From NCBI GenBank assembly GCA_016932095.1, contig JAFGDN010000089.1:33269-97268 (forward strand): a stretch of 64,000 bases of DNA, read 5' to 3'. Under the pieces are notes generated by a model. The model was not told the DNA's origin. It was given only the letters and a program-made list of their open reading frames with translations, and searched no databases. Below, piece by piece: positions 14,605 to 24,771 of this stretch. The first letter of the stretch is position 1. Each line of letters opens with the position of its first letter. The stretch comes from Sedimentisphaerales bacterium. Lineage in GTDB: Bacteria; Planctomycetota; Phycisphaerae; Sedimentisphaerales; Anaerobacaceae. The position numbers and the translations under genes are program-made.

Positions 14605-15936
14605 ATGCCGTTCATAGCCAATACCGACGAGCAGCGAAGGCAAATGCTGGCGGATATCGGGCTTACGATGGAGGGGCTGTTTTCGGATATTCCCAAAGAG
14701 CTTCTGTGCGGCAAGCTCAATATCGGCGATGGGCTTGCTGAACAGGAAGTCCGCGAGGTGCTTGCGGCGCTTGCCGGCAAAAACTCGATAGACCTGACGC
14801 TTTTTTTAGGCGGGGGGTTTTACGACCATTTCATACCGGCTGCCGTTTATTCGATTATATCGCGGGGCGAGTTTTATACTGCCTATACGCCCTATCAGCC
14901 GGAGGTCTCACAGGGAACTTTACAGGCGATTTACGAGTATCAGTCGATGATTTGCCGGCTGACGGAGATGGAGGTCGCCAACGCCTCACTTTATGACGGC
15001 GGGACCGCGATGTATGAGGCGATGATGATGGCCCTTCGCATTACGGGCCGAAACAAGGTAATAATCGACGACAGCGTCAACCCGATTTACCGCGTAATGA
15101 TTGAATCATACACACGGAATTTGAAAATTGAATACATCCAGACGCACTGCTCAACTGGCCAGGCGGATAGAAACCAGATTTTGGAAAAACTGGACACCGA
15201 GACGGCGGCTGTGATTTTACAAAATCCCAATTTCTTCGGCTGCATCGACGACTTCACCGACATAGCCCAGGCGGCACATAATAAGGGCGCTCTTCTAATA
15301 ATGTCGTGTTACCCGATTTCGCTGGGAATTCTCAAAACGCCGGGTGCAATGGGAGCAGATATTGCTACGGGAGAGGGGCAGAGTTTGGGTTTGCCAATGT
15401 CTTTCGGCGGGCCGTATCTTGGTTTTATGGCGGCGAAAATGGAATACGTGAGGAAGATGCCGGGACGAATTATCGGCAGGACCCTGGACAGGCAGGGCAG
15501 GCAATGTTTTGTTATGACCCTTCAGGCCAGAGAACAACACATACGCCGGGAAAAGGCGACATCGAATATTTGTTCTAATGAGGCGCTATGCGCAATGACG
15601 GCGCTTGTTTATCTTGCGCTAATGGGCAAGGATGGTCTGCGCCAAACCGCCCATCTTTGCGCGGACAAGGCCAGTTACGCGTATGGTCGCCTTACAGCAA
15701 TACCAAAAGTCAAACCGCATTTCAGGGCCAAATGGTTCTTCAATGAGTTTGTGCTGGACCTTCCGAAAGACGCGGCAGACGTGATAGTAAAATTGATAGA
15801 AAAGGGATTCGCGGCAGGTTTTCCCCTGAGCAGGTATTACCCCGATATGAAAAACAGTATGCTTGTATGCTTTACGGAAAAACGCACCAAGCAGCAGATA
15901 GGTATGTTCGCCGAGGCATTGGAGAGCGTCCTATGA
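14605..15936 (+). CDS. gcvPA: glycine dehydrogenase (decarboxylating) subunit 1
   Basis: 443 residues from ATG 14605 (MPFIANTDEQRRQML, the usual start of this subunit), with GGAG ten bases upstream. The frame extends to a GTG at 14581, but that lies in repeat DNA. Together with GcvPB it forms the P protein that decarboxylates glycine and loads the aminomethyl group on lipoyl-GcvH. Recognised by YTPYQPEVSQGTLQAIYEYQ, the ASLYDGGTAMYEA block and the ATSNICSNEAL segment. Its ATGA end overlaps gcvPB. It lies 82 bases after the SIR2-like gene, so the original distance to gcvH was probably short. Confidence 0.95.
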   Translation: MPFIANTDEQRRQMLADIGLTMEGLFSDIPKELLCGKLNIGDGLAEQEVREVLAALAGKNSIDLTLFLGGGFYDHFIPAAVYSIISRGEFYTAYTPYQPEVSQGTLQAIYEYQSMICRLTEMEVANASLYDGGTAMYEAMMMALRITGRNKVIIDDSVNPIYRVMIESYTRNLKIEYIQTHCSTGQADRNQILEKLDTETAAVILQNPNFFGCIDDFTDIAQAAHNKGALLIMSCYPISLGILKTPGAMGADIATGEGQSLGLPMSFGGPYLGFMAAKMEYVRKMPGRIIGRTLDRQGRQCFVMTLQAREQHIRREKATSNICSNEALCAMTALVYLALMGKDGLRQTAHLCADKASYAYGRLTAIPKVKPHFRAKWFFNEFVLDLPKDAADVIVKLIEKGFAAGFPLSRYYPDMKNSMLVCFTEKRTKQQIGMFAEALESVL

Positions 15937-17408
15937 AACTGATATTTGAAAAGAGCATGCCGGGTAGGCGAGGCGTTCAAACAACGCGAAGCGATGTCGG
16001 GGAAACGATAAATATAAAGAAGGAGTTTTTAAGAGATAAACCCGCCGAGATAACGGAGCTTAGCGAGCTCGATGTAGTAAGGCATTTTACGCAGCTTAGC
16101 CGACTTAATTTCGGCGTCGATACCAGCTTTTACCCCCTCGGCTCCTGCACGATGAAATATAACCCCAAGGTTGCTGAACGCATCGCCTCATACCCCGGCT
16201 TTGCCCATCTTCACCCGCTGCTTCCCCAGTTACGAGGCGGGGGAATGCTCACGCAGGGGGCGCTGGCCGTGCTTTATGAAATGGATTTGCTTTTGCGCGA
16301 AATTACCGGTATGGCGGGTTTTACGATGCAGCCATTAGCAGGCGCACACGGGGAACTGACGGGCATTATGATTATGGCAGCGTATCATCGCGATAAGGGC
16401 AATAAGAAAACCACCGTCCTGATACCCGACAGCGCCCACGGCACAAACCCCGCCAGTGCGGCCATCGCCGGCTACAAGGTCGCAACAGTAGCCAGCACCG
16501 ACAAAGGCGTGATGGACGTCAATGCCCTTAAAACCGTTCTTAATGACGAAGTCGCCGGCTTGATGCTGACCTGTCCCAATACCCTCGGTTTGTTTGACCC
16601 GAATATAAAGGAAATCTGCGATTTGATTCACAGCGTCGATGGCCTCGCTTATTACGATGGCGCGAACCTCAATGCCATTACAGGCAAAGCCCGGCCCGGC
16701 GATTTCGGCTTCGACATAGTCCATATCAATCTTCACAAAACCTTCGCAACGCCTCACGGCGGAGGCGGTCCAGGCGCAGGCCCCGTCGGGGTTATGGGCA
16801 AACTCGTCGATTATCTGCCCGTCTCGATTGTAGTCAAACGCGACGACGGCACATACGCCCTCGAATACGACAGGCCAAAATCAATCGGCTACATCGCGCC
16901 CTTCTACGGTAACTTCGCGGTCATACTGCGGGCATACGTTTATATTTTAATGTTGGGAAGAGAAGGGCTGCTTCGCGTCGCCGAAAACGCCGTGCTTAAC
17001 GCCAATTATATCCGAGTCAAACTTCGGGAATGCTTCGAGTCGGCCGTTGATACCCCGTGTATGCACGAATGCGTCTTTAGCCCCTCTAAAAAAATGCTCG
17101 AAACCGACGTTCACGCAATAGACGTTGCCAAGGCGTTAATTGACCGCGGCTTTCACCCGCCGACAGTGTATTTCCCGACGACGGTCAAAGAGGCAATTAT
17201 GATTGAGCCGACAGAAACCGAGAGTAAGGAAACGCTGGATGCCTTTATCGAAGCGATGAAGGATATTGCGGATACCGCTCAAAGCGAGCCGGAGAAGCTA
17301 AAAAACGCCCCGCTCTCCACCCCAGTTTGCAGGCCGGACGAAACCGCCGCGGCAAAGAACCTTGACCTGGCGTATCTGAATCCAGCGCGTTTGTTGCGCG
17401 AAGAATGA
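15933..17408 (+). CDS. gcvPB: glycine dehydrogenase (decarboxylating) subunit 2
   Basis: 491 residues. The PLP-binding subunit; Schiff-base lysine K269 lies in LHKTFATPHGGGGPGAG. The N-terminal MKLIFEKSMPGRRG and the PLGSCTMKYNPK block are characteristic. Start chosen at the ATG overlapping the gcvPA stop (ATGA), which implies translational coupling; the frame itself is open from 15867. Ends one base before a convergent gene. The L protein and lipoate genes of the pathway are not in this window. Confidence 0.95.
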   Translation: MKLIFEKSMPGRRGVQTTRSDVGETINIKKEFLRDKPAEITELSELDVVRHFTQLSRLNFGVDTSFYPLGSCTMKYNPKVAERIASYPGFAHLHPLLPQLRGGGMLTQGALAVLYEMDLLLREITGMAGFTMQPLAGAHGELTGIMIMAAYHRDKGNKKTTVLIPDSAHGTNPASAAIAGYKVATVASTDKGVMDVNALKTVLNDEVAGLMLTCPNTLGLFDPNIKEICDLIHSVDGLAYYDGANLNAITGKARPGDFGFDIVHINLHKTFATPHGGGGPGAGPVGVMGKLVDYLPVSIVVKRDDGTYALEYDRPKSIGYIAPFYGNFAVILRAYVYILMLGREGLLRVAENAVLNANYIRVKLRECFESAVDTPCMHECVFSPSKKMLETDVHAIDVAKALIDRGFHPPTVYFPTTVKEAIMIEPTETESKETLDAFIEAMKDIADTAQSEPEKLKNAPLSTPVCRPDETAAAKNLDLAYLNPARLLREE

Positions 17409-17409
17409 A

Positions 17410-19212
17410 TTAACCTGCCGTGCGGATATTAGCCGAACGTTCTTTCTTTAACGCTTTCATGAGATGCGGTAGAATGTAGCAATCGACCACGGCATCCCAG
17501 CTCATATTCTTCGCGATGCGGTAGCCGTTTTCGACCATAGCCGTTATTTCCGCCTCGGTCTTGGGCAAAAGCCGGATGATTTCATCGGCCACCTCCCGAC
17601 CGACCTTTGTCTCAACCCTGTTGCGAACGTTCCTGTCTATTCTGAGGAGGTCCTGCACGTCGCCGAACATCCCGCTGACCGACGTATAGTCGGCGATTAC
17701 GATATTTTTGATGCCATCCGGCGAAGTGACGCGCAAAGCTGCTATCGCCTCATCTACGAACCCGGCGCAGCCGCTGACGCTGCTGAAAACGCAAAGCGCC
17801 CCGAAGGTCAACGGCTCCAGCGTCGCAATCCCGAACGGCTCATAAACGCTCTGTCCGAATTCAACATCCGTGCCCCTGCGAATATCAATAAACTCCATAT
17901 TCGCAGGCATCCTGACTCCACACAATTTCCTGTCGAACCCGAACTGATTGATAAAGACGACCTTTACACTCGAGCTTTTCGTGTTGAATTCCTGAACCGC
18001 TGTATAAAATGCCGCTTCTCCCCCCGACAAATCGGGCCATCCCTCGCGGTGCGCCACAGGCCAGTTGTATTTCGCTTCCATATCATAAATATCGGCGCTG
18101 CGCCGCTGGCCCACCTCGGTAGAAAGAAGGAACATTACAGCCCTTTTATCCGCCCTTCTTAACGCCGTATCAAGGTGCTCTAACACCCTCAAATCTCGCC
18201 ATAAACCTTTGCTTTGAACCAGGCGCGTTACGTGCGAAAAGGTCAAATCCGGCTTATATCCGAGGATATTATAGCAATAGTGCTGTAACTTTTCCTTCGA
18301 CGCCAGTTTTTCTTGCATCGTTGTTTGATAAGCCGGTATGCCGTTATAGACAACCGCTATATCCTTCGATTCGAACTCCGGCGCAAGGAACCTCAATTCA
18401 TCCGCCACCAGCCGGCCAACCGCCAGAATAACATCGCAGTGTTTCGACGCCTCGACCAGCGGGTGTTTGAAGTACTGGCTCTGGTCTCCGAACACGTCTT
18501 TAACGTAAAGTTTTTTCTGGTGCGCCCTTTTGATGACGTTATAAAACATCGTATCGTGGCCCGGATGATGTTCGACGATGTTGCGCATTGTGGCGACCTC
18601 GTGGGCGTAAAAAGCGGTCCTGTAGGCAGTTTGCGTATCGAGCATCGCCGCCAAAGCCGTAGGCATCCCCATATATTCGTGCGCGACTATAACGGTTTTG
18701 TCCGTCGCAGCCCCGATTGCCTTGAGAACCGACAGGGCTATCGGCGCAAGCCGGACGTATTCTTCGTATTCCCATAGGTGTTCATACAGGTCACTGCGAA
18801 TCCCGAACCGCTCGAACAACTGGCTTTTGAAGCCGTTGACAATGCCCGGCTCCGCACGCTTTACGTCCAATAGAACCACTTCCGGAGAGCTTTTCACCCC
18901 CGTTTGCTTATCAACGAACATCCGCCTGCCGTAAACTATGCCGACGTTGAAGTAACCCTCAATTTTACGAAATGCCGAGGCGTAGCCGGTGTTGACTAAT
19001 CCGTCGAAAGATGAATATAAAACTTCGCCCTGTTCTCCGAGACGGTCCAATACCGAACCCTCGGTTGTAAACAGCGGCCCTATGATAATGGAGCGTTCGA
19101 TTGATTGAAGATAAACCTGGCTGGTGAAAAGACCTTCAAGAACGGCCCCAATGCCGCCTATCTTCGAGGCCGCCTCATGAGTAACGTGGACCAAAATCGG
19201 CTTAACGCCCAT
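17410..19212 (-). CDS. glycosyltransferase, glycogen-synthase-like
   Basis: 600 residues of GT-B type. The N-terminus HVTHEAASKIGGIGAVLEGL is like the K-x-G-G loop that binds ADP/UDP-glucose in glycogen synthases, and the C-terminal half has YEPFGIATLEPL, the E-x7-E type nucleotide-sugar site. VYNGIP near residue 290 marks the domain linker. It could make or extend a glucan, but donor and acceptor are unknown and plain GT4/GT5 membership cannot be separated by eye. ATG at 19212 follows GGAAAGGG. It is convergent with gcvPB, with a one-base gap and no visible terminator. Confidence 0.75.
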   Translation of the reverse strand: MGVKPILVHVTHEAASKIGGIGAVLEGLFTSQVYLQSIERSIIIGPLFTTEGSVLDRLGEQGEVLYSSFDGLVNTGYASAFRKIEGYFNVGIVYGRRMFVDKQTGVKSSPEVVLLDVKRAEPGIVNGFKSQLFERFGIRSDLYEHLWEYEEYVRLAPIALSVLKAIGAATDKTVIVAHEYMGMPTALAAMLDTQTAYRTAFYAHEVATMRNIVEHHPGHDTMFYNVIKRAHQKKLYVKDVFGDQSQYFKHPLVEASKHCDVILAVGRLVADELRFLAPEFESKDIAVVYNGIPAYQTTMQEKLASKEKLQHYCYNILGYKPDLTFSHVTRLVQSKGLWRDLRVLEHLDTALRRADKRAVMFLLSTEVGQRRSADIYDMEAKYNWPVAHREGWPDLSGGEAAFYTAVQEFNTKSSSVKVVFINQFGFDRKLCGVRMPANMEFIDIRRGTDVEFGQSVYEPFGIATLEPLTFGALCVFSSVSGCAGFVDEAIAALRVTSPDGIKNIVIADYTSVSGMFGDVQDLLRIDRNVRNRVETKVGREVADEIIRLLPKTEAEITAMVENGYRIAKNMSWDAVVDCYILPHLMKALKKERSANIRTAG

Positions 19213-19425
19213 ACGAGACCCTTTCCATAGTAGTGCTTCTAAGCAGAATCGGTTTTATGAGCCACCCATATTAAATAATAATATGAGGGTCCAAATCTTC
19301 CAACTCTGGCGTTTCTGATTTTCTTAACATTATTTTTAATCTCTTGGACACCTAATATGAATACGTCGTGCAGACCGATATGGTCTATTTGACGCCTGGA
19401 TTGAAGGGAAAATCTGATTTTTTCC

Positions 19426-19938
19426 TTATCTTAATCGTCCGCGAAGGGTTTTTATGAGACCTGATAAAACCTGCTGGGGGATGTCCGCCAGTTCCGGCTC
19501 GGGTATTTCGCTAATGGCGATTCTTTCCAAGGTTTTCACGGCCCTGGTGCCTTCCGGTATGATTGATTTTACTGTTCTTTCCGCCTCTTCGAGTTCTCCG
19601 TCAGCCATTTGTCGAATATAGGCGATTATGCATGTTATAAGCTCCGCTTCGCTCAGCGCTCCCGGCTTTGTTGTCGAGGGCTTTGGCTGCACCCCCTCTT
19701 CCGGCACAGCAGTTTCGCTGAGGATGTCCTGTCTTAGCCGAATCGTCTCCGCTCTCAGCTCCTTTTGTTTTCGTTCGTCCTCGGTGTCCAGCGGGGCCAG
19801 CCGAAGCTCGTCATGCGGCTCCCGGCTGGGCACATAAACCTTGTTTTTGCACCCGGGGCATTTACCCCATTTACCGCCGGCGTTATCCGGCGCCTCTATT
19901 TTTTTGCCGCAGTGCTCACAGTGAAACGTTATGCTCAT
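19426..19938 (-). CDS. zinc-ribbon protein of unknown function
   Basis: 170 residues from ATG 19938 (AAGGTGAGGA upstream; the frame extends nine bases further to a GTG). The N-terminal 35 residues form a CxxC...CxxC zinc ribbon (FHCEHCGKKIEAP, WGKCPGCKNKVYVP), common in planctomycete proteins. The middle is a charged helix and the C-terminus a predicted helical region. No function can be assigned. The 213-base gap downstream holds nothing recognised. Confidence 0.6.
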   Translation of the reverse strand: MSITFHCEHCGKKIEAPDNAGGKWGKCPGCKNKVYVPSREPHDELRLAPLDTEDERKQKELRAETIRLRQDILSETAVPEEGVQPKPSTTKPGALSEAELITCIIAYIRQMADGELEEAERTVKSIIPEGTRAVKTLERIAISEIPEPELADIPQQVLSGLIKTLRGRLR

Positions 19939-20041
19939 CGTCCTCACCTTACATTTCGTTTCGTTGTCCTGCGTTTATCATATCATAATTTCCCAAAAAC
20001 CGATAAAATTATAACCGACCAACCGTTCCTATCAAGGAGAT

Positions 20042-21919
20042 TCACGGAATTACCGGATAAGCCCCGTTGAACAACTCATCGGCTTTCAACGGAGCGAGAA
20101 GTTTGCTGATTTCAGGCGGAAGCTTCGTCGCCGTTTTAGACCCCGTAAACGCCTCTAACACCTCGTAATTGCCCAGTTCTGCGCATTTGAATAAAGGCCC
20201 GTTATAAGCGTCGAAATACCGGCTGTTGGCGGAAAATTCAGGATACAGCTTGTGCAAATCCTCGGGCGAATCCAACGCCTTCTGGCATCTTTCGTTTTTG
20301 GCGGGGCTCCAGTAAATCAGCGGCCCAGCGCCAGCATGTGAGCGTCGCACGTAAACATTGTAATCGAGCTTTTTTACCTGTGGAGTGGTGAGCTGCTCGC
20401 ACAACACAGACATCTGCGAAAAAGCGAGAAGCGGCCTGCGGAAATTTTCATCCACCGTGAGCAGGTTATTGACAAAGACGTGGCCGTGACGGTCATTGAC
20501 GTCCGGCCCTGTGCTTGGATGCCAGCCGAAATGGTCGCCTACCGCGCTTCTGTTTGTGCGGCCGATGCAGGCCGAGCTGTTTACAAACGTGTTATTATAG
20601 ATTTGAACGTCGGAGCTGTTGAGCACTAAAAGACCGTGGTCGCAGTTAACAAAGACGTTTCCGGCGCATATTGCGCCTTTTGAAATCTCAAAAAAGAAGG
20701 CGTTTTCACTGGGCCAGAACCGTTCACTGGAGAAACGCGTATCGATTCTGCCCACTCCCTCGAACCAGTTGTTAATTATTCGGCCGTCGACGTTGCCAAC
20801 GTCATACCATATTCCGTTTGAATTCGGCAGGTCGGTAACGAGATTGTCCCGGCAGGTTACGCGGTAGGATTGATTGAAGATTTTGACGGCGGCGGGAAAG
20901 TAGCCGGTTATGTTCTCGATGTTGTTGCGCCTGAAGATGTTTTTCTCCAGCAGGACATCGGCGGAGGCAATGACGTAGATGCCTTCGGTGCTGGTGTCGC
21001 TGATGAGGCAGTTCCGCATCGTCAGCTTGTCGCCTTTCAGGTACGCCGCGACCCGTGAACAGAATGAAATTGTGCAGTTTTCAAGGATTGTTCCCACAAC
21101 GTCTTTGCCGTACTTTGACTCATTGGACAATCCCTGGGGCTCCCTGCCCTGCACATCGAGCGCGCGATAGGCATACTGGGTAAAAATGATTCCCCGAATA
21201 ACGGGGCCCTTGCGGTCGGATACCTTGCCGTGGCATTTCCCTGTTATCCGCGTTAGGGCATCGTTAAACGCCGTGATTTCGACTAATCTTTTTGTCGGGT
21301 CAGCGCCGATGAAAACCGTTTTGGCATCGTAGTCGATAAAATATGTGCCTTCGTTGACATCAGCTTCCGAGCCGGCAGATTGTAAAAACAAGCCGTCCGC
21401 AAAAACCATATCATTGTTAAAACGGTGCAGCGGAGTGCCCGGATTTCTTTCACGCCGCCACCAGTCGGCCGGCTTTTCGGGGAACAGACGCGCCCAGGAG
21501 GTCTTCCATAATTTGTTTCTCTGGCGTTCCCACTTTTCAGCTACAAGGGTGCCCTTCAAAACCGGCTGCTCATCTCTATACGGCTGTATAGTAATGCCCT
21601 GGTTTAATTGCAGCCCGCCGGTTCGATAAGTTCCACCTCGCATCACGATAGCGTCGCCGGTAACCACCCGTTTTATGGCCTCTTCCAGCGTGGTCGGCTG
21701 CTCAAGTTTTTCTCCTGATTGCGTCGCATTGCCGTCCGGCGCTACGTAATAAATTTTTCCCGCGTCTTTGGGCAGCTCATACGTTTGCCGAATCGGCCCG
21801 TATGGCCCGCCCGATGGCTGCGCCATTGCCGGCAACGAACATAAGATTATGAAGAGAAACATCAGGTTAATGTAATGTGGTTTAAGCCGGTCTGGTTTTT
21901 CATTGTGATTTGTTTTCAT
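20042..21919 (-). CDS. secreted right-handed beta-helix protein
   Basis: 625 residues with an N-terminal signal segment (hydrophobic residues 18-32, LMFLFIILCSLPAMA) after a polar 15-residue head. From residue 50 it reads as a pectate-lyase-type beta-helix: IYYVAPDGNATQSGEKLEQP opens it, followed by repeating N-x-x-I/V turns (TILENCTISFC, LTMRNCLISD, VQIYNNTFVN). Such proteins often bind or cleave polysaccharides, but no catalytic set is clear. Alone between other minus-strand genes. Confidence 0.72.
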   Translation of the reverse strand: MKTNHNEKPDRLKPHYINLMFLFIILCSLPAMAQPSGGPYGPIRQTYELPKDAGKIYYVAPDGNATQSGEKLEQPTTLEEAIKRVVTGDAIVMRGGTYRTGGLQLNQGITIQPYRDEQPVLKGTLVAEKWERQRNKLWKTSWARLFPEKPADWWRRERNPGTPLHRFNNDMVFADGLFLQSAGSEADVNEGTYFIDYDAKTVFIGADPTKRLVEITAFNDALTRITGKCHGKVSDRKGPVIRGIIFTQYAYRALDVQGREPQGLSNESKYGKDVVGTILENCTISFCSRVAAYLKGDKLTMRNCLISDTSTEGIYVIASADVLLEKNIFRRNNIENITGYFPAAVKIFNQSYRVTCRDNLVTDLPNSNGIWYDVGNVDGRIINNWFEGVGRIDTRFSSERFWPSENAFFFEISKGAICAGNVFVNCDHGLLVLNSSDVQIYNNTFVNSSACIGRTNRSAVGDHFGWHPSTGPDVNDRHGHVFVNNLLTVDENFRRPLLAFSQMSVLCEQLTTPQVKKLDYNVYVRRSHAGAGPLIYWSPAKNERCQKALDSPEDLHKLYPEFSANSRYFDAYNGPLFKCAELGNYEVLEAFTGSKTATKLPPEISKLLAPLKADELFNGAYPVIP

Positions 21920-21952
21920 TTAGTTTTCCTTATAAAACTAAGGGGTGAGGAG

Positions 21953-22321
21953 TCATTTTGGCTTTTGCACTGCCTCTGCTTTATATTCCGTCTCAACGCT
22001 TGTCGTTATCCCGCCCCTCGGCGTAAAGCTCGACGTTACCTTCATCCATCTTGGCCGGCAGGCACGGCTCAAATCCTCGAGAATCTCATTTGTCAGGGCT
22101 TCGTAAAAGATACCCCTGTTGCGGTAGCTTTGCATATAAAACTTCAGAGATTTCAGCTCGATGCATCGTTTATCTGGGCAGTACTCAATTGTTATCTCCC
22201 CAAAATCCGGCTGACCGGTTCGCGGGCACACACTGGTAAACTCAGGACAGCGTATCGTAATATGATAATCTCTCTGCGGATACGGGTTGTCGAACAGCTC
22301 AAGGCGGATTTTTTTACTCAT
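21953..22321 (-). CDS. queF: NADPH-dependent 7-cyano-7-deazaguanine reductase
   Basis: Short (YkvM-type) QueF of 122 residues. Reduces preQ0 to preQ1 in queuosine synthesis. The thioimide-forming Cys32 lies in FTSVCPRTGQPDF and the substrate-binding Glu in IELKSLKFYMQSYRNRG. It is divergent from queC, 73 bases apart, and so probably shares its regulation. No preQ1 riboswitch was seen in the gap. Confidence 0.93.
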   Translation of the reverse strand: MSKKIRLELFDNPYPQRDYHITIRCPEFTSVCPRTGQPDFGEITIEYCPDKRCIELKSLKFYMQSYRNRGIFYEALTNEILEDLSRACRPRWMKVTSSFTPRGGITTSVETEYKAEAVQKPK

Positions 22322-22394
22322 TGCTTATGGCTCGCAAAAATCTGACGATTTATTATAATATAACTAAACGTCTCTGACAACAAAGGAGTGAAAA

Positions 22395-23111
22395 ATGTCT
22401 CATAAAGCCGTTGTTCTTTTAAGCGGCGGACTCGATTCCGCCACAACACTGGCAATTGCCAAAGACGAGGGTTTTTACTTGTATGCCCTGACGTTTCAAT
22501 ATGGCCAGCGGCACCAGCGGGAAGTTGAGGCCGCGAAAAATGTCGCAAGGTCGATAGGTGTCGTCGAGCACAAAATTATCACAATAGATATGGGCGACAT
22601 AGGCGGCTCGGCCCTTACAGACCTCACAATCGAGGTCCCGAAAGACAGACCCGACCTCGGCGCAACAGGGCATATTCCCCTGACATACGTTCCCGCCCGG
22701 AACACGATATTTCTCAGTTTTGCCCTGGCCTGGGCGGAGGTATTAGGCGCGTTCGACATATTTATAGGCGTCAACGCCACCGATTTCAGCGGCTACCCTG
22801 ACTGCCGGCACGATTATATCCAGGCCTTCGAGAAAATGGCTAATCTCGCCACCGTAGCCGGCACCCAGCAGAAGGGTAAAATGACAATTCATACTCCCAT
22901 AATCAATATGACCAAGGGGCAGACAATTATGGCGGGCCAGAAGCTCGATGTCGATTATTCCCTCACGCACAGTTGTTACGACCCGGACAAACAGGGCAGG
23001 TCCTGCGGCAGATGTGATTCCTGTCGTCTCCGGCTGAAGGGTTTCAGCGACGCCGGTCTTATCGACTCAATTGGATATGTTTCCGGTGTTGACGCTGTCG
23101 AGAAAAGGTAG
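22395..23111 (+). CDS. queC: 7-cyano-7-deazaguanine synthase
   Basis: 238 residues. Converts 7-carboxy-7-deazaguanine to preQ0 with ATP and ammonia. PP-loop SGGLDSATT lies at residues 10-18, and the zinc site is formed by the C-terminal cysteines (SCYDPD, then CGRCDSC near 208-214). AAAGGAGTG lies upstream of the ATG. Paired divergently with queF. Confidence 0.94.
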   Translation: MSHKAVVLLSGGLDSATTLAIAKDEGFYLYALTFQYGQRHQREVEAAKNVARSIGVVEHKIITIDMGDIGGSALTDLTIEVPKDRPDLGATGHIPLTYVPARNTIFLSFALAWAEVLGAFDIFIGVNATDFSGYPDCRHDYIQAFEKMANLATVAGTQQKGKMTIHTPIINMTKGQTIMAGQKLDVDYSLTHSCYDPDKQGRSCGRCDSCRLRLKGFSDAGLIDSIGYVSGVDAVEKR

Positions 23112-23139
23112 AATTTTCATAGATGGGCAGGGGATAATA

Positions 23140-24750
23140 TTATTTTTCAACGGCGTCTTTTTGACCCGTTATTTTATAAAGGCCGTATTTATAATTTCTC
23201 CAGTGGTACTCTTTTATCATCTGGTAGTTATACCGATTGAGAATATTTTCCGTAAGTCCTCTCTGCTCAGGGTCTTCCACGTTGGACCAGTAGTTAAAAT
23301 CGACGTAAACACCCCCCTTAAATCGTTCAAGATGCTGCTTGATTATACCAGGATTATAAGTTTCGCTGGAGCTCTGGATGGCGCTTCGTTTGTTTAACAA
23401 AAATATATTCGGCGTATGAGTAAAAATTATCGAGTTATCAGGCAGGAGTTTGGCAAACTCTACTGCATACTTACGACCTGTTCTGGCTTCCCAGGCCTCA
23501 TCGCCCTCCGCTCTAATGAACGGCAAAAACCAGGTAAAGTTAAACATAACAAGCAATATCAGGATGAGTGTGAAAGATTTGACTTTATTTTCCAGAAGAT
23601 TTTTGATAAAGGAAGCGCCTAATCCTCCAAAAATGGAAAATGGAACGTATGATAGCAGGGAAAAACGAACATCCTGTCCAAATTCGTAGCTGCCGGCATA
23701 GAAAAACAGGAATATTCCCCAGAACGCCGTAAACCAGCCCAGGAGCACGATTTTTTCCCTGAAGCATTCCCTGTTTTTATAAAACAAAAGCCCTGCGATT
23801 GCCAGTATTGAAAACATCAGCGGAAAACTTTTATTATCGAGATAGAACAGTGAATTGGTTTTGAAATTGTTATAGAAGTAATCGAGGTCGAATTTCGACC
23901 CTGTTGCCCCCCAGCTCTGGCCTCGCATAGCATGAGTGTGAATTATTATTCCCGACGACAGAATAAGCAGCAGGGCCGCGTAAATATAAAATTCTTTTCT
24001 CATGAGTATGCCGATATCCTTTAGCAAAAACAGCAGCCCGACTACAAAAAATATCAAAAAGCTTTCCGGCCTGAAATTGAAGGAGAACGCCAGTGCTGTT
24101 ATAAGAAAGAACAAGTTAACCGGCTTTTTGTTCCTGATATAAATTAACGAGGCCAATATCGCCAGGCCTGCAAAAAAAGTCGTCGACGGCTCCGCGGCGC
24201 AGGTATTAAACCATTGAAGATTGACAGGTATGAGAACATAGAACAGGCAGGCGCACGAAGCCGTAAAAACATCCTTGAACAGCAGATAGCATATTAAAAA
24301 AACGACAATTGCCGCAAATCCGTAAAGGAAGTTGTTCAGGATGAAGACGAGTGAATCATTTGTATCGAACAACCTGAACGCGATGCTTGTTAAAAACGGG
24401 AATCCTATGGGCTGTTTGTTATACTCCCGGCCAACAATTATCAGCTCGTTATTTTCATAGTATGCTTCGTTACAAACCACGGCCCGCTTGCAGGCCGCGA
24501 TGGACTGTCCGATGTTATTGTATATGTCTTCATCATAATATATCCTGTGAATCCTCGGAGCTACAAAGGCAGTCGCGCATACTCCAAACAATGCTATTAA
24601 TATTAAAATCAGCGTATATTTACGCCCGATGGCTGTGAATATTTCCCTGACGTACTTACGATTGAGTACAAACGCGACAATCATCAGGAAAAAGTTAAGC
24701 TCAAGCAGGTAAACGTAATATATCGACAAGAATATATGCAGTTTAGGCAT
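23140..24750 (-). CDS. GT39-type membrane glycosyltransferase (paralogue 2)
   Basis: 536 residues with about 11-12 membrane segments. The first external loop has RIYYDEDIYNNIGQ, an acidic pair placed like the catalytic Asp-Glu of GT-C enzymes (PMT/ArnT type), which transfer sugars from polyprenyl-phosphate carriers outside the membrane. It closely resembles the product of 26530-28149 over its whole length, including long identical blocks such as QWFNTCA and EPSTTFFA. It is the last gene of a five-gene minus-strand cluster, 21 bases after the GT2 gene that may supply its lipid-linked sugar. Confidence 0.78.
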   Translation of the reverse strand: MPKLHIFLSIYYVYLLELNFFLMIVAFVLNRKYVREIFTAIGRKYTLILILIALFGVCATAFVAPRIHRIYYDEDIYNNIGQSIAACKRAVVCNEAYYENNELIIVGREYNKQPIGFPFLTSIAFRLFDTNDSLVFILNNFLYGFAAIVVFLICYLLFKDVFTASCACLFYVLIPVNLQWFNTCAAEPSTTFFAGLAILASLIYIRNKKPVNLFFLITALAFSFNFRPESFLIFFVVGLLFLLKDIGILMRKEFYIYAALLLILSSGIIIHTHAMRGQSWGATGSKFDLDYFYNNFKTNSLFYLDNKSFPLMFSILAIAGLLFYKNRECFREKIVLLGWFTAFWGIFLFFYAGSYEFGQDVRFSLLSYVPFSIFGGLGASFIKNLLENKVKSFTLILILLVMFNFTWFLPFIRAEGDEAWEARTGRKYAVEFAKLLPDNSIIFTHTPNIFLLNKRSAIQSSSETYNPGIIKQHLERFKGGVYVDFNYWSNVEDPEQRGLTENILNRYNYQMIKEYHWRNYKYGLYKITGQKDAVEK

Positions 24751-24771
24751 TTGCTTCCATATTGAAGAAAT

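Noticed and set aside
18313..18777. 154-codon plus-strand frame inside the glycosyltransferase gene
   Set aside because: Antisense shadow of a well-supported gene with strong motifs; no ribosome site.
22322..22394. preQ1 riboswitch between queF and queC
   Set aside because: The 73-base gap has no recognisable aptamer and is shared by two divergent genes; only ordinary ribosome sites were found.
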